Of a DNA stretch of 64,000 nt, positions 21,301 to 36,100 are shown in pieces. A model generated the notes under the pieces. That model saw nothing but the letters and a program-made list of their open reading frames with translations, was not told where the DNA came from and did not search any database. Made by a program: the position numbers and the translations under genes. This stretch comes from Trichostrongylus colubriformis (lineage: Eukaryota > Nematoda > Chromadorea > Rhabditida > Trichostrongylidae): positions 39,480,001-39,544,000 of the forward strand of contig OZ022256.1 in assembly GCA_963978905.1 (NCBI GenBank), read 5' to 3'. How positions within the stretch are numbered: position 1 is the stretch's first letter; each line of letters opens with the position of its first letter.

Positions 21301-24300
21301 CAGACGCTCTCCAGTGTGTATGGGCCAAAGGCGTTCTCATTGAATTCAGGGATAATCACGAAATTTTCGATAGTTACCTATGCTTCGAGCGAAATTAGTG
21401 TTGATACCTTCGCTTCGGTCGAAATTGCAAAGGTGAAAACATTCGCGCCTTCTTGTACATAACACCTCATTATGGTCACAAGTGAAAAAGTTTAGCACCA
21501 TTTGGAAGCTAAACGATACTCAAAGTCAGGAAACTGGGCTAAAAATAATGGATAAATTTTTGGCGCCAATCAAGTCCTTGCTGGGATGACCTGCGCATTC
21601 CTCTTCATTGAATTATCCCTATGAGATTTTTTCCAAAGAACTTGATGGAGCACATCATTGCACCAGGTAACTGCAATCGTTGCTCAACTGTCGCCAGTAT
21701 GGAAGCGGTCGCCGTGATGAGCGCAAAGAATAACATCTACAAACGAGGCTTCAGCGAAACTCGTCTGCCTGAACTTGTGGTCACTGGAATAACGTTGATT
21801 AACTATTGCCGTCATTTTTCTTCACCAACACATTATCAAATGGTAAGGAAAGTATTGCGCTGTAAGGCAGACTAATCGTCAGTGGACGATCGCATAGGGC
21901 GAATATATATGAAAATCCGCAGAAATAATGTCTTCAAATAATTAGCAGAAATAATGTCGTCACCTCTAACTTTACCATGTGACGCTCAAACAGATTTATG
22001 ATTTATTATATAATGAACTTATTTTTCTTCATTATTTCTTCAATAATTACCTTCAATCTGACTGTTCTGTTATTAACCTCCCTGAACGGTGACTCGCCGT
22101 TGTTGAAAATTTCCCAAAGAAGAATGCCATACGAGTAAACATCCGATTTCACAGTGTAAGTCCTGGTGAGAATCACTTCAGGAGCTTGCCTAAGACTGTC
22201 TAACACTCAGAATAAATGAATCGCCGCAAAATTGCGTTAACAAACCACTTAATTGCAAGCTTTTCCGTGGCAGGTACTTTATACACTTCCGCTTGCTTTG
22301 ACAGACCAAAATCGGATATCTTCACCACGCCTTTTTTAATATCAATGAGGCAGTTCCGGCAAGCAATATCCCTGTAATGTGACCAAGAAAAACTGGTAGT
22401 ACGTAGAGACCAAGTAAATTGCGGAACCGCGTTAAATTTTCGTTCCTCCACCACATACGAAACACAAATACATCTCAATTTCGCCATCCCGCATCGCTTT
22501 ATTTTGTACAAAGGCCAGAGAATAGGCAGTGATCTCGATTTTGTCACGCATCTGTCAATGTATATTTCTTACTCCGCCCTTTCTTGCTCGTCATCATCGC
22601 GCACTCCAGATTTGAGCAACAGAGTTTCATCCCTTTTCTCATCTTCGATTACTGTTATAGACGCAGAGAAACTGTACAATATCTCCGCCTTGTGCTAACG
22701 GACGTCTTCATTCTCACAATAATGGTCGACTCCGTAGAGAAATCCTCGACAGGGGATCGTATTTGGTCGCTGAGAGGGGTTCGAAATCGTAAAGATAGGC
22801 AGTGATCAATCAGAATATATCAAGTTGAGAGTCCAAGGTGTAGAAAGATGTGATAAAACTGAGTAGCTGGATTCAAGATAGGAATTAGTACTTAATTTAA
22901 CCTTCGTTTGAAAATCTCGAAGGATATACAGAAAAAAGTACCTCCCTTCAACTCCCCCCCATATAGGAAACAAAATTCTCGAGGTAAAGGAACCGGAAGG
23001 GGTCCGAAACAAGAGGAAGATGCAAAGAAATGAGCATATTGTAACGAACACTCAAGGTTAGAAGCGATAATAGACGAAAGAACCCGGATTGGAAAGCGCG
23101 ACGCTGCGGTGTGTATTCGCATCCCATTCGCATCCAACACACAGACTTTCCGAGTTGTCCGCTGTAGGAGACGGGCCGCGACCCAACGTTAGTTGTAGCA
23201 CCAGACTCCCAGCGCAGTGGAGTGGCCATTCCCATTACATTAGCATTCATATAAGTACATCTAGAAACAATATAAGAAAGAACAAAGTAAAAAGTAAAAG
23301 GAAAAAACAAATTTATAATAGAAACATCTCCTTTTGTCACCATGACAAGGCGTCAAATTGGCAATTTTGTGCAATGGCGGCCGTTTAAACTCGTCCACAC
23401 TACGTCTGTTCTACCGTAAGCCAGAATTACCCGCTTCTGGTGTCTTTAAGTGCTCAAGACGATAATGTATGTATGGACAAGGCAAAAGATAAGCAGAGTC
23501 GGAAGCAGCTTTGTTCTCCTAGCCTCATGGAATTGTGCACTGTGAACAAGGTGTCAAGCTCCTGTCATCAAACGCGCATAACTTATGCTACGATGCGAGG
23601 TCGACAGTTGATACCTTTTTCATCTCTCACAGTTCGCAGACGACCAAGGGAATAGTGTACCAATTAAACTGATGGATTGTCGATTGAAACCCCATGCGGG
23701 GTGCGTCCCACGAACCGGCCAACTCCAGTCACCCTCCCGTTGGTGCAATAGCATCGTGAAAACCCCTAAAAAGGGATATCCGACGTTCACCGACTAGCCG
23801 CGGGAGTCATCTATCCGTGAGTCAGAGCATGGATAAATACACAAGAAACTATCGGATGAAAGGAACAATGAGCTTATATGGGCCCTTTCGTATCTTACTA
23901 CGGTTGTACGTGAACTGGTGCTAGCGAGCCACGTGCGGATCGGAAGAGCGTTTGTATTCACAAAGATTGTGGATGAAACCCCTATGCATGGCGCATCCCG
24001 TAGCGAGGCTAATCAACTCTAGACGCTATTCCGTTGAGCCTCTGATAGCAAACAAAATCTGTGTGCCTGAGGCATTTCAGACACAATGGATCATTTTTCC
24101 AAAAAATCGTGGGGAGATCTCGTTTCTCGATTGGCTCTCTACAATATTACTTCTTCATTTTGTCATTGGATGAATCGAGTAGTGATTAGGAGGCTACAAT
24201 CTCAGCACTCTTGTAGATCTCGCACCGAAAATCAGCACGCACAAACACATTTTTCAAGAAAGTAACGACCATTTGAAGTGAGACACATTGAATTTTCCAA

Positions 24301-27118
24301 AATTTTCCTTCACTGATTCTCGACTGGCTTCCTTCGATACAACTTCTCATTCAAAAAAAAATACTCTGCGGTGCATCATAATACAGCCACCTATAAACCC
24401 TCCACAAACTTCAGAGAAGAATGCTTCTGCGAATTTCTTCAAGTACAAGGTGTAGTAAATATGGGTGTGCATTTGGACATTCATACCAAAATTTCAGCTT
24501 GAAATCGCAACAAAAATATTTTCATTCTTCCGAAGCCGCTTTTGCGATGGTGCAAAATGATACAGCCACTGGGCAAATAGGGTATTCAGCAATATAATAA
24601 AACAAACATAAAGGTCTACAAGCTAATCCAGTGAACAACTAGCCCATCATTTATTCGAATAACATCAAAACCACTTTAATCGCTAAATTGATATAAAGAT
24701 TATAAATGGGAATTCGTCCCACTTTGTGTCATTAATCAATGATTGAGTTGTTTGATCTTTCAAAATGGCCAATTCTGTGCCACACGTTCTGTGTCAGATA
24801 AGGATTGAATTGCTCGTGGTCGGTCATTACAGAAGGTCTACCTGGTGACCGCTTTACCACCTTGAGTGCTGCAGGTTACATGAATTTGCTCACCAGTGAA
24901 TTTGCACGAGAACATGATTTTGGTGTTGATTATGACACATATGGCGAGGGAAGCCCAAGACAGACGGCAAATTGATAGTCCGATGAGTTCGATCCTTATA
25001 GAACAGAACAAAAATGCGGTGGTTCCCCTAAGCCCACACCAGAATTTCATTCATTCCTGTTTCTCTTGTCCATTCTTCCTGAGAGCCGTCGAAATCATCG
25101 CATCAGAGCTCCTTCTTTTTGGAGGAAAAACCTCGAGAAAAAATGCAAACTAAAGAGGTGCAATCTTTCGGACGAATTGGGCATCCTACTTAATTATGTT
25201 CGGTTTCACCTTCTTACGAAATTGGCCCAGTTTTCGCGACGTTCTTCACTCGTGAGCGATGCCTTTCTCACTTTCAGCCAACAAATGAACTTGATCTCGT
25301 TCAGCACCCCATAAACCATGCACCGCTGGATTATCAGCTTCAATAACGGCGAGATCGACATGGAAGACAGACCTCGCTCAGAACTGTGGTCCTTCTGGGA
25401 CGCGGAAGGAAAGTTTTACAAGGTGCTGATACGAGGCGAGACAGTCACCGCTGCCGCATACATCCGCCAGCTTCAGCAGCTCACCATCACTGCTCGAGAA
25501 GAGCGCAGTTAAGGTCCGTGGTCACCTTCCTTCACGACGACGCCCGCTCCCACGTCGCGAAAAGTACTGAGGCAAAGCCTACAGGAACTCGGCTGGAATG
25601 TCATGCCCCACCCGCAATACTCATTAGACATTAACCTTCCTGACTATCACCTCCCATCCTCTGAAGTCCTTCTAGGACAAGAGAAAATTCGTTGATTATG
25701 GCTTCGTTGCAAATGCGACCGCTAACTTATTCGGCTCTGAGAGCCTGGGGTTCCGAGATGCAATAAACAACGTTCGACCGATGTGGTGGCAGAGTGTTGT
25801 CAATAACTGTGGTGATGTTGGTGAATGTTGCCCACAATAGTGAATGTTGTCTATTTCTCGTTTGCTGGAAGAAATAATAATAAAAGTGATGACCAAAAAA
25901 TTCCCACAAGACCTTGGTACAACCCAATATTTCAAAGGGAACCGCAAGGAAAATTTCCTCGTTGAGGCAACGAGATCTTTCCACGATTGCTTGGAAAAGT
26001 GATCCATGGTGCCTGTTATGCCTCCAGTATAGATTTTTTGCTCTCTAGAGACCAAACGGAGAGAAGCTGGCCTCGCTGCGAGATGCGCCATGCACGAAGA
26101 TTTCATTCACATTATTGGTGAACACAAGCACTTTTTCGGCCCCAATAGTAATTCGATAGCACCAATTTACGTGATTGCAATCGTAGTAGGTATGAAAAAA
26201 GCCCATATCAGCATATATCTTGTTTCACCCCATAGTCACTCGAGTATTCATCCATGCTGTCACCCTCTCGATAGATAGCGCGCTTTACGGCTAATCGTTG
26301 AATGTCGGAGGTCCATTTTTAGAGGTTTTTACGGTGCTATTGGACCAACGGGAATGCGATTAGAGTTGAGCGGCTCCATTGAGGGACGCGCCATGCATGA
26401 TATTCCCATCGACGATCCATCTACTTAACGGATACGTTGTTCCCGTGGTCGTCTTGGAAATGTGAACTGTGAACAAAAGATCATGGTAAAAAGGTATCTC
26501 GCTAAATCATTTGCGTTTAGTTACAGACTTGACGTTTTGTACTCAGTCCACCACTACACAAAACCAAGGGGACAGCGTGGCCTCTACTTCTTTCCATGCA
26601 ATCTCTCTACAATATCGCCCTGAGCGCTTATCTTCAAACCTTTGAGTCCTACCTATCTTCCTATTTGTGGGGTGCCACATCCTGTATGTCCTTCGAGATT
26701 TTCTAGTTTAATTTGTCTTATATAATTAAATATTAATTTCGGATTTAAATATTAATTTCGGATTTCAACCCAGTAAGTCTATTTCATCAAATCTCTCCTT
26801 TACACTTTCGATCCTCGGACTGAGACACTCTATTGAACAAAGTCTTCATCAACGATTAAGACCCCTCCTGCCAGCGGACCAGTTACGAAAATTGTCGAGG
26901 ATTCCTCGACGGAAGCTTGATTCCGCTACCACCCCTACATAACTTTTAAAATTCAGAGTCTTAACAATGCTAGAAGCGGAAGATGATTTTCATTACAGAT
27001 AGACACACACCTACGCCCACGCCCGCCCACAGCCACATCCACACTCACCCCACCCTCAAACACCCATACCCACACTCACACCCACACACCCACACTCACA
27101 CCCACACACCCACACTTA

Positions 27119-27156
<38 letters not shown>

Positions 27157-30100
27157 GCGATAAGCAAATTCACAAACCTATGCATGCATCCTTTAGAGTG
27201 TAAGTAGACGAGCCCAACCGCAACGTCAATGGCATGACCAACTTTCTTTTTCACCGGAATCTGAATCGAAGAATGTGTATCCATAGTTTCAAATCATCGG
27301 CCGCCAAGAGAAATGACATAATTTCAAATTGAGTTGTTTTAAGTGAAGCCATAGTAAAGTTGGTGGATCATTTTATTCGGACGTCGTGGTGCGAAATCGT
27401 GACATAAGCGCACACAGTCTTCTTACTACCCTAAAGTCTGGTATATCAGATCAACCTCATGCGGTGTCGCGCGCGACACACGCAGGCACAGTCTTCAGAG
27501 AAACAAAGAAGAATGGAATTGAAGAAGCTCTGATTCGTGGACTGTATAACAGCGAGTAGAAAGTAAGGTTGGGTATAGGAGAGATGGACAAAGAAATTCC
27601 GATGTGCTTGCTGAAATTAACAGAAATCTAAATCGTCATCTAAAGCGTTTCTTGGTCTACAAAGTCAAAAAAATGGCGGAAAAAGGCAATCTGAAGCATC
27701 TGGCTGCCTTTGCAAACAGATTTCTCAAACAAGCGCCAGTCTTGCTTATCTTAGAAGGACCAGGTGGGGAAAAGTATTTCACTGATCAAAGCAAAGCCGA
27801 AGCACTTGCTGATTGTTTTGAAAGTGTGTTTGTACCCCATGCAGAAATGAACCAGACTGTGCCACCACTTATGAATAGGAGTTTAGAAAACGCAATCATC
27901 ACACCAAGATACCTACACAAAATCCTTCCTTCGCTCTCTCAAGCCCTCCCTTTCCCTGACATCGGAAGGTATCCCACAATTATTTTTCACAGCCTTTGCG
28001 AAAAAGTTGGCTCTTTCTCTTGCTCATATTTATGACATGTCGTTTCTAATGTTGCATGTTCCATCTATCTGGAAGTATGCGATAATCACACCCATCCCTA
28101 AAATAAGCGATTGTAGGCTCATTTCAAACTTCATACCCATAAGCATACTGCCCACACCGTTGAGTTTTTGGAAAAAAATCATCAATAGCCTTCTGCTTGA
28201 TTGGATTTCTCAACTGAAATGCGTCCCTACCGAACAACATGGGTTCCTCCCTGGGTCCTCGACGTGTACACAGTTGATAGATTGTATATACTTTTGGATT
28301 GAGGCCCTTAATGCCGGCTACAAACTTAATGTAGCATATTTTCATTTGTCTAAAGCTTTCGATACAGTGTCTAGGTCTGGTCTCCTGATAAAACTCGAGA
28401 GCATTGGCATTAATGGGGCACTGCTACGGTGGTTTCGATCTTACCTCAAAGGTAGGCAAATGAGTTTAAAATGTTCTGGCTGTGTTCGTCGCCTAGGAGC
28501 TGTACTTCCAGAGTCCCTCAAGGGGGTAGTCTGTCTCCGCTGTTATTTCTCTTGTACACTTGTGACCTTGTGAACAACATCAAGATTGACCAGTAGAGTT
28601 TATGTTGCTGCCTACGCTGACGACATTGAAGTTTCCGTCGCCTTTGACGAAGGTAGGAGAGATGAAACTCAAAGGTTACTGAATCAGTCCGTCGCAAATA
28701 TGGTCAACTGGTGTGCTAAATGGGACCTGACAATCAACCTCAAGAAAACGCACTTGCTCTCGTTAGGGTCACCGGAACTCGAGATCCGCTTTCCTGATGG
28801 CGGTTTAGTCACCCAGCTCAATTTCATCAGAGATCTCGGAATACCTAATAACATGAAGTGGGGCTCCCACATCGACGAGGTCTCAAATAAAGGGCTCAAG
28901 CTAGTACATTTGCTTTTCAGAAATATTCACTCTTTTGACGCCAGATTATGGATCAAGCTTTATGAAATGTATGTTCTCCCTGTCGTCGAATACGGTAGTT
29001 CTGTTTGGAGCCCTTCTCCAGCTAAGGATATCTAGAAAATTGAAAAAGTTCGGAAAGTTTTCACTCGCGTACTTTTCTACAGGGCTTTTCCAGATAGGAA
29101 CTACTCCCTTGCACTGCCCTCCTACCAGGCACGCCTACAAAAATTAATATGAAAAGTCTCTTTTACAGACGCGATTTAATTTGATTTTAGCATTCAAGCT
29201 GTTGAAGGGTGAACTCCGTGTTAAGCCGTCCAGGTACTGGTTCGACCGACGTCTGGGCGGAGAGGTGCCTTCCGTATCTACAACCTCAGGATGGGCAAGC
29301 GACGTGAACTCAGATCCAACTCTTTCATATTTCGCATGACAAAATGGCTGGAGCGGCTGCCTTCTCATCTTCTTGGGCTCAATACTTCAAAAGAATTCAA
29401 AAACAACATCGGAAAGGTCAACGTACTAAACATTTTGGGAATCGCCGATGTCTCTTGATTCTGCTATCCCTTGTTACTCAGTAGTGTCGTTCTTAAATCG
29501 CAGTAGCTTACCAGCCCTTCGGACCGCTTTGTATAGAGTGATCCCATTCCTGCTCCGGTAGGAGTAGTGAATGAACTCAGTCAATTCTCCATGGCTCTCA
29601 TCACGTTTACACTGTTGATCCTCCATAAAAATCCGAAGGCGGCTGTCGATGCTTAGTAGCATGCCAATAGTCTCCCTTATGACACCTACCCGGCTTACCG
29701 TTTCCACGTGGGTGGTCGGTATACCCGTGTTCCGAAGTCTCGGTAAGCTCACATGGCTCCGCCTACGGCTGGAGGGCATCGTTGCCGGCTGATGCAGTTC
29801 TGTGTCATAAGGTTGAATTCAGCTATGTGCAAGATGACTTTTCGCCAAGACTTTTCTACTTTCCTACTTGGACCATTCAATAACTTAATACTGTCTCATT
29901 CTTCACCGTCTCATCTCTTTATCTTAGCATCACTGAAATGCGGTCCGCTTGACTAGAAAGCTCATTCATCCTTTCTACATTTGCACTAAGTTCTCTACAG
30001 TCTATGCGATCCTCACATTGGCGTTGGTTTTCTTCAAATCTATAGCTCTGGCGTAGCAGTTACGTTCATCTTGTTTTATGCTTTACAATTTGGTTTAATT

Positions 30101-33100
30101 CTTATGCTTTGTTAGTTTTGTTGAAGTTCATGACAGCTGCTACCTCTAAGTGCCTTTTGCCTGGCTTGTTATAGCGCGTCTTCTGGGCGCACAATAGATA
30201 AATAAAGGTTGGGTGTAGGAGAGATGAACACAGAAACTTCACGGTTGGCAGAGGAAGGCGAATGAGCGAGAAGAGAATCATTGTTCAAGGAGGGTTTCTA
30301 TGCTACGATGGTTCTGGCGATGAAGTAGCGATTGAATAAAAACTTTTCTCATCTTGTTATGATGATGGCGCTGAGCCTCGCAGACATGCGTTTCCCGCCT
30401 TATTCTTCCCCATTGACCGCGCTTCTGTTTGCCCCCTCAAGTTTTTGCATCTAATGCAAGCCCTGCTTCTAGTCATCAAATCCTTTGAAGTACCTGAACA
30501 ACTTATGATGATCAGCAGTGAAGCGAGGAATAATAGAATTGTCTCCGTAAGCTTTCATCGATAAATCTACGTAGAGCATCGGTTCAAAGCACCCTTTCAT
30601 GTACCGCCAACCCAATGAGTTAGTCATCCTTTTTGCTATTTTCGTCATCTTTTCGTATAATGGTAGAGTCATTCAGGTGTTTCGAAGGGGTCGATGCTTA
30701 GAAAGAAGTCATACATAGCCGCTTTCAAGCTCGACGCGGCAATTCAGTTCAGTCCATTCAATTCAGTTCAGTTCAGGACATGTAACTGCAGCTGCTGCCA
30801 GCCATTTTGAACTTTCACGACATTTGATCCGAAGGTGGAGGGCTGAGAAGGAAAATTTGCAGCAGTTGCCCGCTAGAAAACATGCTCGCCGCTTTTAAAA
30901 CCGAAAGTGGAGGAGACTGGAGAAGTCCTGTTTCTGTGGACTGAATAGAAGCGAGCGGCAAATATAGCTAAGATGGTTAAGGTCGTCAAGCAGAAGCTCT
31001 ACGGTTGGCAGAGGAATCAAGGAGGCATGATTTCAAGGCGTCGCTGTTAAATGAGATGAGTGAAAGTTTTTATGCTATGAATGTTTGCTATGAATGTGTG
31101 TTTGTGACGATGAAGTGGAGATTGGGTAGAAAAATTTGGATGAGTGGTCATTATTACACGGGTTAAACGGGGTTTTGATACGTAGTATTTTGGGCACCTG
31201 TTAGAAGTAAAGTTGAACAAATGTTTCCTACAATTCTATCGTTTTAAAGACTGAAGGGTGCATCGCAATCCTCAGTTCGTCTGCGTCTGCCGCGCGACAC
31301 CCTGTGAGAGCAGACTTATCACCAAATTTTACGGTATTATACTAACGTGGTTCACCCTTCTAGCAAAGGTACTTGAGTGGTAAATCGAATAGGCTAGGTG
31401 GACGTACGTCTTTGGTTTTCTTCAAGTGGTCCTTTAAGGAGCCACCATCAACATACTCCATAACAATCATGACATCATCGTTACCTTTGAGCACTATACC
31501 ATAAAAAGAAACCACGTTTCTGAAAACATAAAACTCGAGGTCGTATCATATTCTCAAACGTACGTCGGGAGAGTAACATTGCTGGTGACGCACTGCACTC
31601 CACTCGAATCATTTTGCTCGTGAAGACTAGTTGTCGCGATGAACCCTCTTATCGCCGGCATTTTCCAGTTTCTTTAGTTTCTTTACGATTCTTAAAAGTT
31701 TATGCACGTGTTCTCTTGGATTATTTCAAAAGGTAAACAAGCACAGGGTGTACTGTGAGGAGAGAATTCAGTGGCACAGCATGCGCAGATTTGAATTGGT
31801 GACCTGAGTACATATTCCTTTTCTTAGTGCATCGATTGTGGGTTGATTCGTTATAAACACAATAATAACGCAGTTGTGACCCAGAAACCACGATGCATAA
31901 GAATAGCTGTGAATCTGCCGACTACTTATCTACTGTCTAGCTCCTTTTAGCAAAATAAAAGCAGGATCATTCACTGCGGTCACCTTCAAAAGGAGTTTGA
32001 GCGCCAAAGTGCTTCAGATACGCCTTGACTGTGGTACGCAGTCTTCAAGGAAGTCTATCACGTGCTTTTACTAATTACAATTATGCTGAATTATGAGCAA
32101 AAGCATTGGTCTCCGACGGGACTCGAACCCGCACTCCATGCTTTTAGGCATATGTGCTTATCCATTACAATACCGAGACCCCTTTCACCTTAACTCAGCT
32201 TCTGGGGTGTGTATTCTTGTTCGACTTTCCGCTTTGCAACGTCGCACTAGTGGCGCCACCAGAACGACTTGCCGCGGTCGGTTGAAGTCCCGCTTAGGAC
32301 GCAAAGAGCTGGTACCGTGAAGGTCTTCAAAGAAATAGCTGTTTATGTCATCATTTCTTGGAAACAACAGCTTTTGCACCATAGCAAGACAGAATAGTAG
32401 CATAAATAGTAAAAGAAACAGTAAAATCACGTGATAACAATCATAATCGAGAAACAATTGATTTGGGCGTAAAACTTCGAAGGAAGTGTACGCAATGTGC
32501 GCTATAATAAGCGAAGAAATTCGCCGCACCGCTCGCCACGCGCGGCCACGCGAAAATTCTAAGACTAAGACTACACGCCCCAGCTTCCGAATGGCATATT
32601 TACCACCAGTTGGCGGGCGCACACTACTGCGCGCGATTCACAGCAATATTGTGCAAAATGGGTTTGATCGGCACGTCCACAGTTGTATATGGAATTGAGC
32701 GAAATTTCCTTTCCTCTGCTTTCAGCTGAGCTATAAAACTGGAAAAGAGAAGAGAAGATGGCGTGATAAAAAAAGCTTTTCGATATTAATACACTTCTTT
32801 CGCTTTGTATCGAACCCATTTTGCACGTTATCGACATCAATCGCGCGCAGTAGTGTGCGCCAGCTAACTGGTTTAGGTCATCATAGGGAGTTTGGATAGT
32901 TTGGAGATCGATAGTTTTGTATTCAAATGCATCGATTGGAAAAAATTTGTTCACTTGCTGAGCATCTAATTCCTACACACTGATGGTAGATCCATATCCC
33001 GATTATCGATGTTTATCGTTTTCGTAAACATGCTTCACTATTTGGAATTTTGTGTAGTCTAGCGGTCGACACCCAATGGTGCTGCCAGTACCGCATTAGA

Positions 33101-36100
33101 AAACGATTCCGAGAGAAACGCTTGCTTTGCTATCATAAATATAGGTGTATCATGACTATCAGTGTAGATCGCAGTATCGGGAGAAATGCACCATTTCTTG
33201 GATTGCCATGCAGTTCAGCGGTCGATACATCGGCGAGTGATAGCAGAACATAAAATGTGTTCACCCAATGGCAGTGAGACTCAGACGCTTTTGCTAGAGC
33301 GATCATATAGTAGTAGCAAACGGTGTGAAGGATTTTATCCCAAGCAATTCCTAACGGTTCCTTATCAGCCACTGCGAGCCGTTTTCGAATCACCGAGGCC
33401 ACTGTACCCAACAATACCATTGAGGTCCCCGTACCCTACAATACCTGCGAATGTGAACATTCCACTGTTAGCCGCAAAAGCGAACCGGCCTTGGTGACAT
33501 TTCCCTTCTCACGCTCCTTATCGAATCTTATCAGCCATTATCAATTCTGATCACCCACCATAGATGTGCCCGTCCACCCTGCTAATCAGCTATGAGTGTC
33601 GGCGCTCTTGGATCAACACGAAAGGCGAAACGTATTGACGACATTTGCCTTCACATGCTCCTTATCAAATCTTATTAACCGTAGTCAAGGTGGATCACCC
33701 ACCACCAATGTCCCTGTCCCACTCCACAAAACACTATGTGAGTATGAACTCTGGGATCAACCCGAAAGGTGAAATGGATTGGACGACTCTGGCCTTTTTA
33801 CGCTCACTATCGAATATTATCAACCGCTATCAATGTAAATCACCCACCATCAATGTCTCCGTCCCACTCCGCAAGAGACCTGTGAGTATGAGCGCTCCAG
33901 GATCAATGCGAAAAGCGAAACGGATTCGACGACTCTAGCATTTTTACGCTCCTTATCGAATCTTATCAACCGTTATCAATGCGAGTCACCCACCAGTAAT
34001 GTCACTGGCCCATCCTGCTAAACAGCTATGAGTGTGAGCGCTCTTGGATCAACGCGAAAGACGAAACGGATTTGGCGACTTTTGTCTTCCGCGGCTCCTT
34101 ATCAGCCCTTATCAGCTGCTATCACCTTCGGTCTACCTCCATTAGTGTCCCCTTGCCACCCTCTACATCACTTGTAAAATCCATGGTCCAAGCTTTACTG
34201 CGACGCGAGATATGAATTTCGTGACACACAGACGGACACACACACAAACACACACACACACACAGACATACTAAGCGAATTATATATAGTAGGATAACTT
34301 ATCAGCACTCATACGTATAACGTGTAAAGGCGGTTGGCCAATATCGGCATCGAACCGTGAAGCTGAAAGCTTAAGTAAATATTAACTTCAATATTCTCTA
34401 TTTGATAGGTGCTGATTTTCACCGCAGCCCGCGATGCGAAAGTTTTCGCAAGTATGCTGAGTTATGAACAAAAGCTTCGATCTCGGCCGGGACTCGGACC
34501 CGCACTTCATGCTTTCCGCTTTTGCTAGTGATTCCTTCGGTGCATTGCAACGTATTCTGTACACATTATTCCCTCTTTAGATAGACCACACGAGTTATGA
34601 GGTAATTGGCTCTAACCGGGAAACTAGTTCATCTCAGTAACGGATTTTGAAGCATTGGTTCTATAAGATACCCCAGTTCTTCTCTTCATAAGCTGCACTG
34701 CAGCCGTGCGCCTGCACGGCATTCTTGAAAGTTATAGCTCCAGTGATGGGACCTCTCTGATAGACATCGCCGTCTCTACACACACAAACACTAATGGAGT
34801 CGACGCCATTAGAATCCACTCACTCACAATTCCTACTGGCCGCCACGGGTGTTTCAAGGATTGGAATTTTCTTCCCAAAGCATAATTTTTTGACCGTGAA
34901 TGTGTACGAATAAGCATCCCATCACCAAACTGCATTTGAAGGGTAAAACAAGCCTGTGCTCCCGCCATAATAATCCAATGGATCACGGCGTGTGACAGGT
35001 GCCTCGCTTTAGTTGCGGTTTTATAACACACCTACATTCACCGTGCTGATATGGCGAACACTAAATCTTTCGAATTTGATCAAATTCCTTCCCATATTCC
35101 CCTTCAAAATCACTTCCACGCGAATGTCGTTGCTTTGTTAAGGATTCTTCAGTGTTTATAGGCAGTGACATAGACCATGCGTACTTGTGTTTATACTGTC
35201 TCATCAGGCGCGCTTCTTTATACATTTCATCCAGTACTGCCTTGTTTTCAGCGTTTATCCTCTTCTGAAAAATGAATCATCAGCTTTGTTCCGAATTGTG
35301 CTTTCGGTAGCCGCATAAAGATCAGTTATACCGTGCAAAGGGTGAAAAGAGTCTCACCACTTTGATGGCTACTTCGACTGCTGGCTTGTTTGGGCTTTCC
35401 CGCATGACGCCCTTCCACACCTCGCCGTATGCTCCTGCTCCGACTTTTGTGATCATCGTAACTTTTTCGCTGGCCAGCTCCCAGGGCTGTTTACATATCG
35501 GATGAAGTAAGGTGCAGTTGTTAGCCACAGGTATTTTGGACGAGTGATGCAACCTTAAAATACTGAAAAATCAAAACACTTTATGAGTTGACTGGTTTTA
35601 GCTACGCAGTGTACCTTGCGTATCAACGGCACTGGTACGAGCGGTCTACGCATAAGATAATATGAACATAAGAGATCTGCGGTATCTTCGCAATCAGATC
35701 GTAAGATTCATCGAGATTCCACCTATGCGAGTGGACGACCCAATAATCATAGGAGGTTATGGTGCAGACTATTCGTTTCTTGCCTTTTGCGACACACAAA
35801 TCAACACCCAAACATGGTGGTTTATATGATAGAAATATGAAGTGCTTCCTCATCTATAGAGACATCAAAGGGTAAAGTGTGGTGTCTAGGAAAGGGGAAT
35901 GGTCATAGTAATTTCTAAATTCTTGAAGCATATTGGTTTTGCTTTTTTTCCCTTTATAACAGCAGCTGGCACAAACTAACGCAGTACCATTTACATCACT
36001 CGACCGAAAGTGTAATGTGGTCTTGACAAAAATAGATGAACATTCACACATTGTTCTCTTCTCCTACTATATATAAAACGCCTCGTTTGCCTGTACGTCC

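Noticed and set aside
26983..27284. Frames of 62-74 codons rich in HTHT or VCVC
   Set aside because: They read through the CA microsatellite. Only the 27178-27260 part is real, as a kinase exon.
31373..31407. Longer version of kinase exon 5 using donor gtacct
   Set aside because: It leaves two extra bases and a stop when joined to exon 6; the gtacgt donor at 31407 fits exactly.
32108..32180. Functional tRNA gene
   Set aside because: The D arm is abnormal, the anticodon loop has six bases, and a second degenerate copy has the same flank. A SINE head is more likely.
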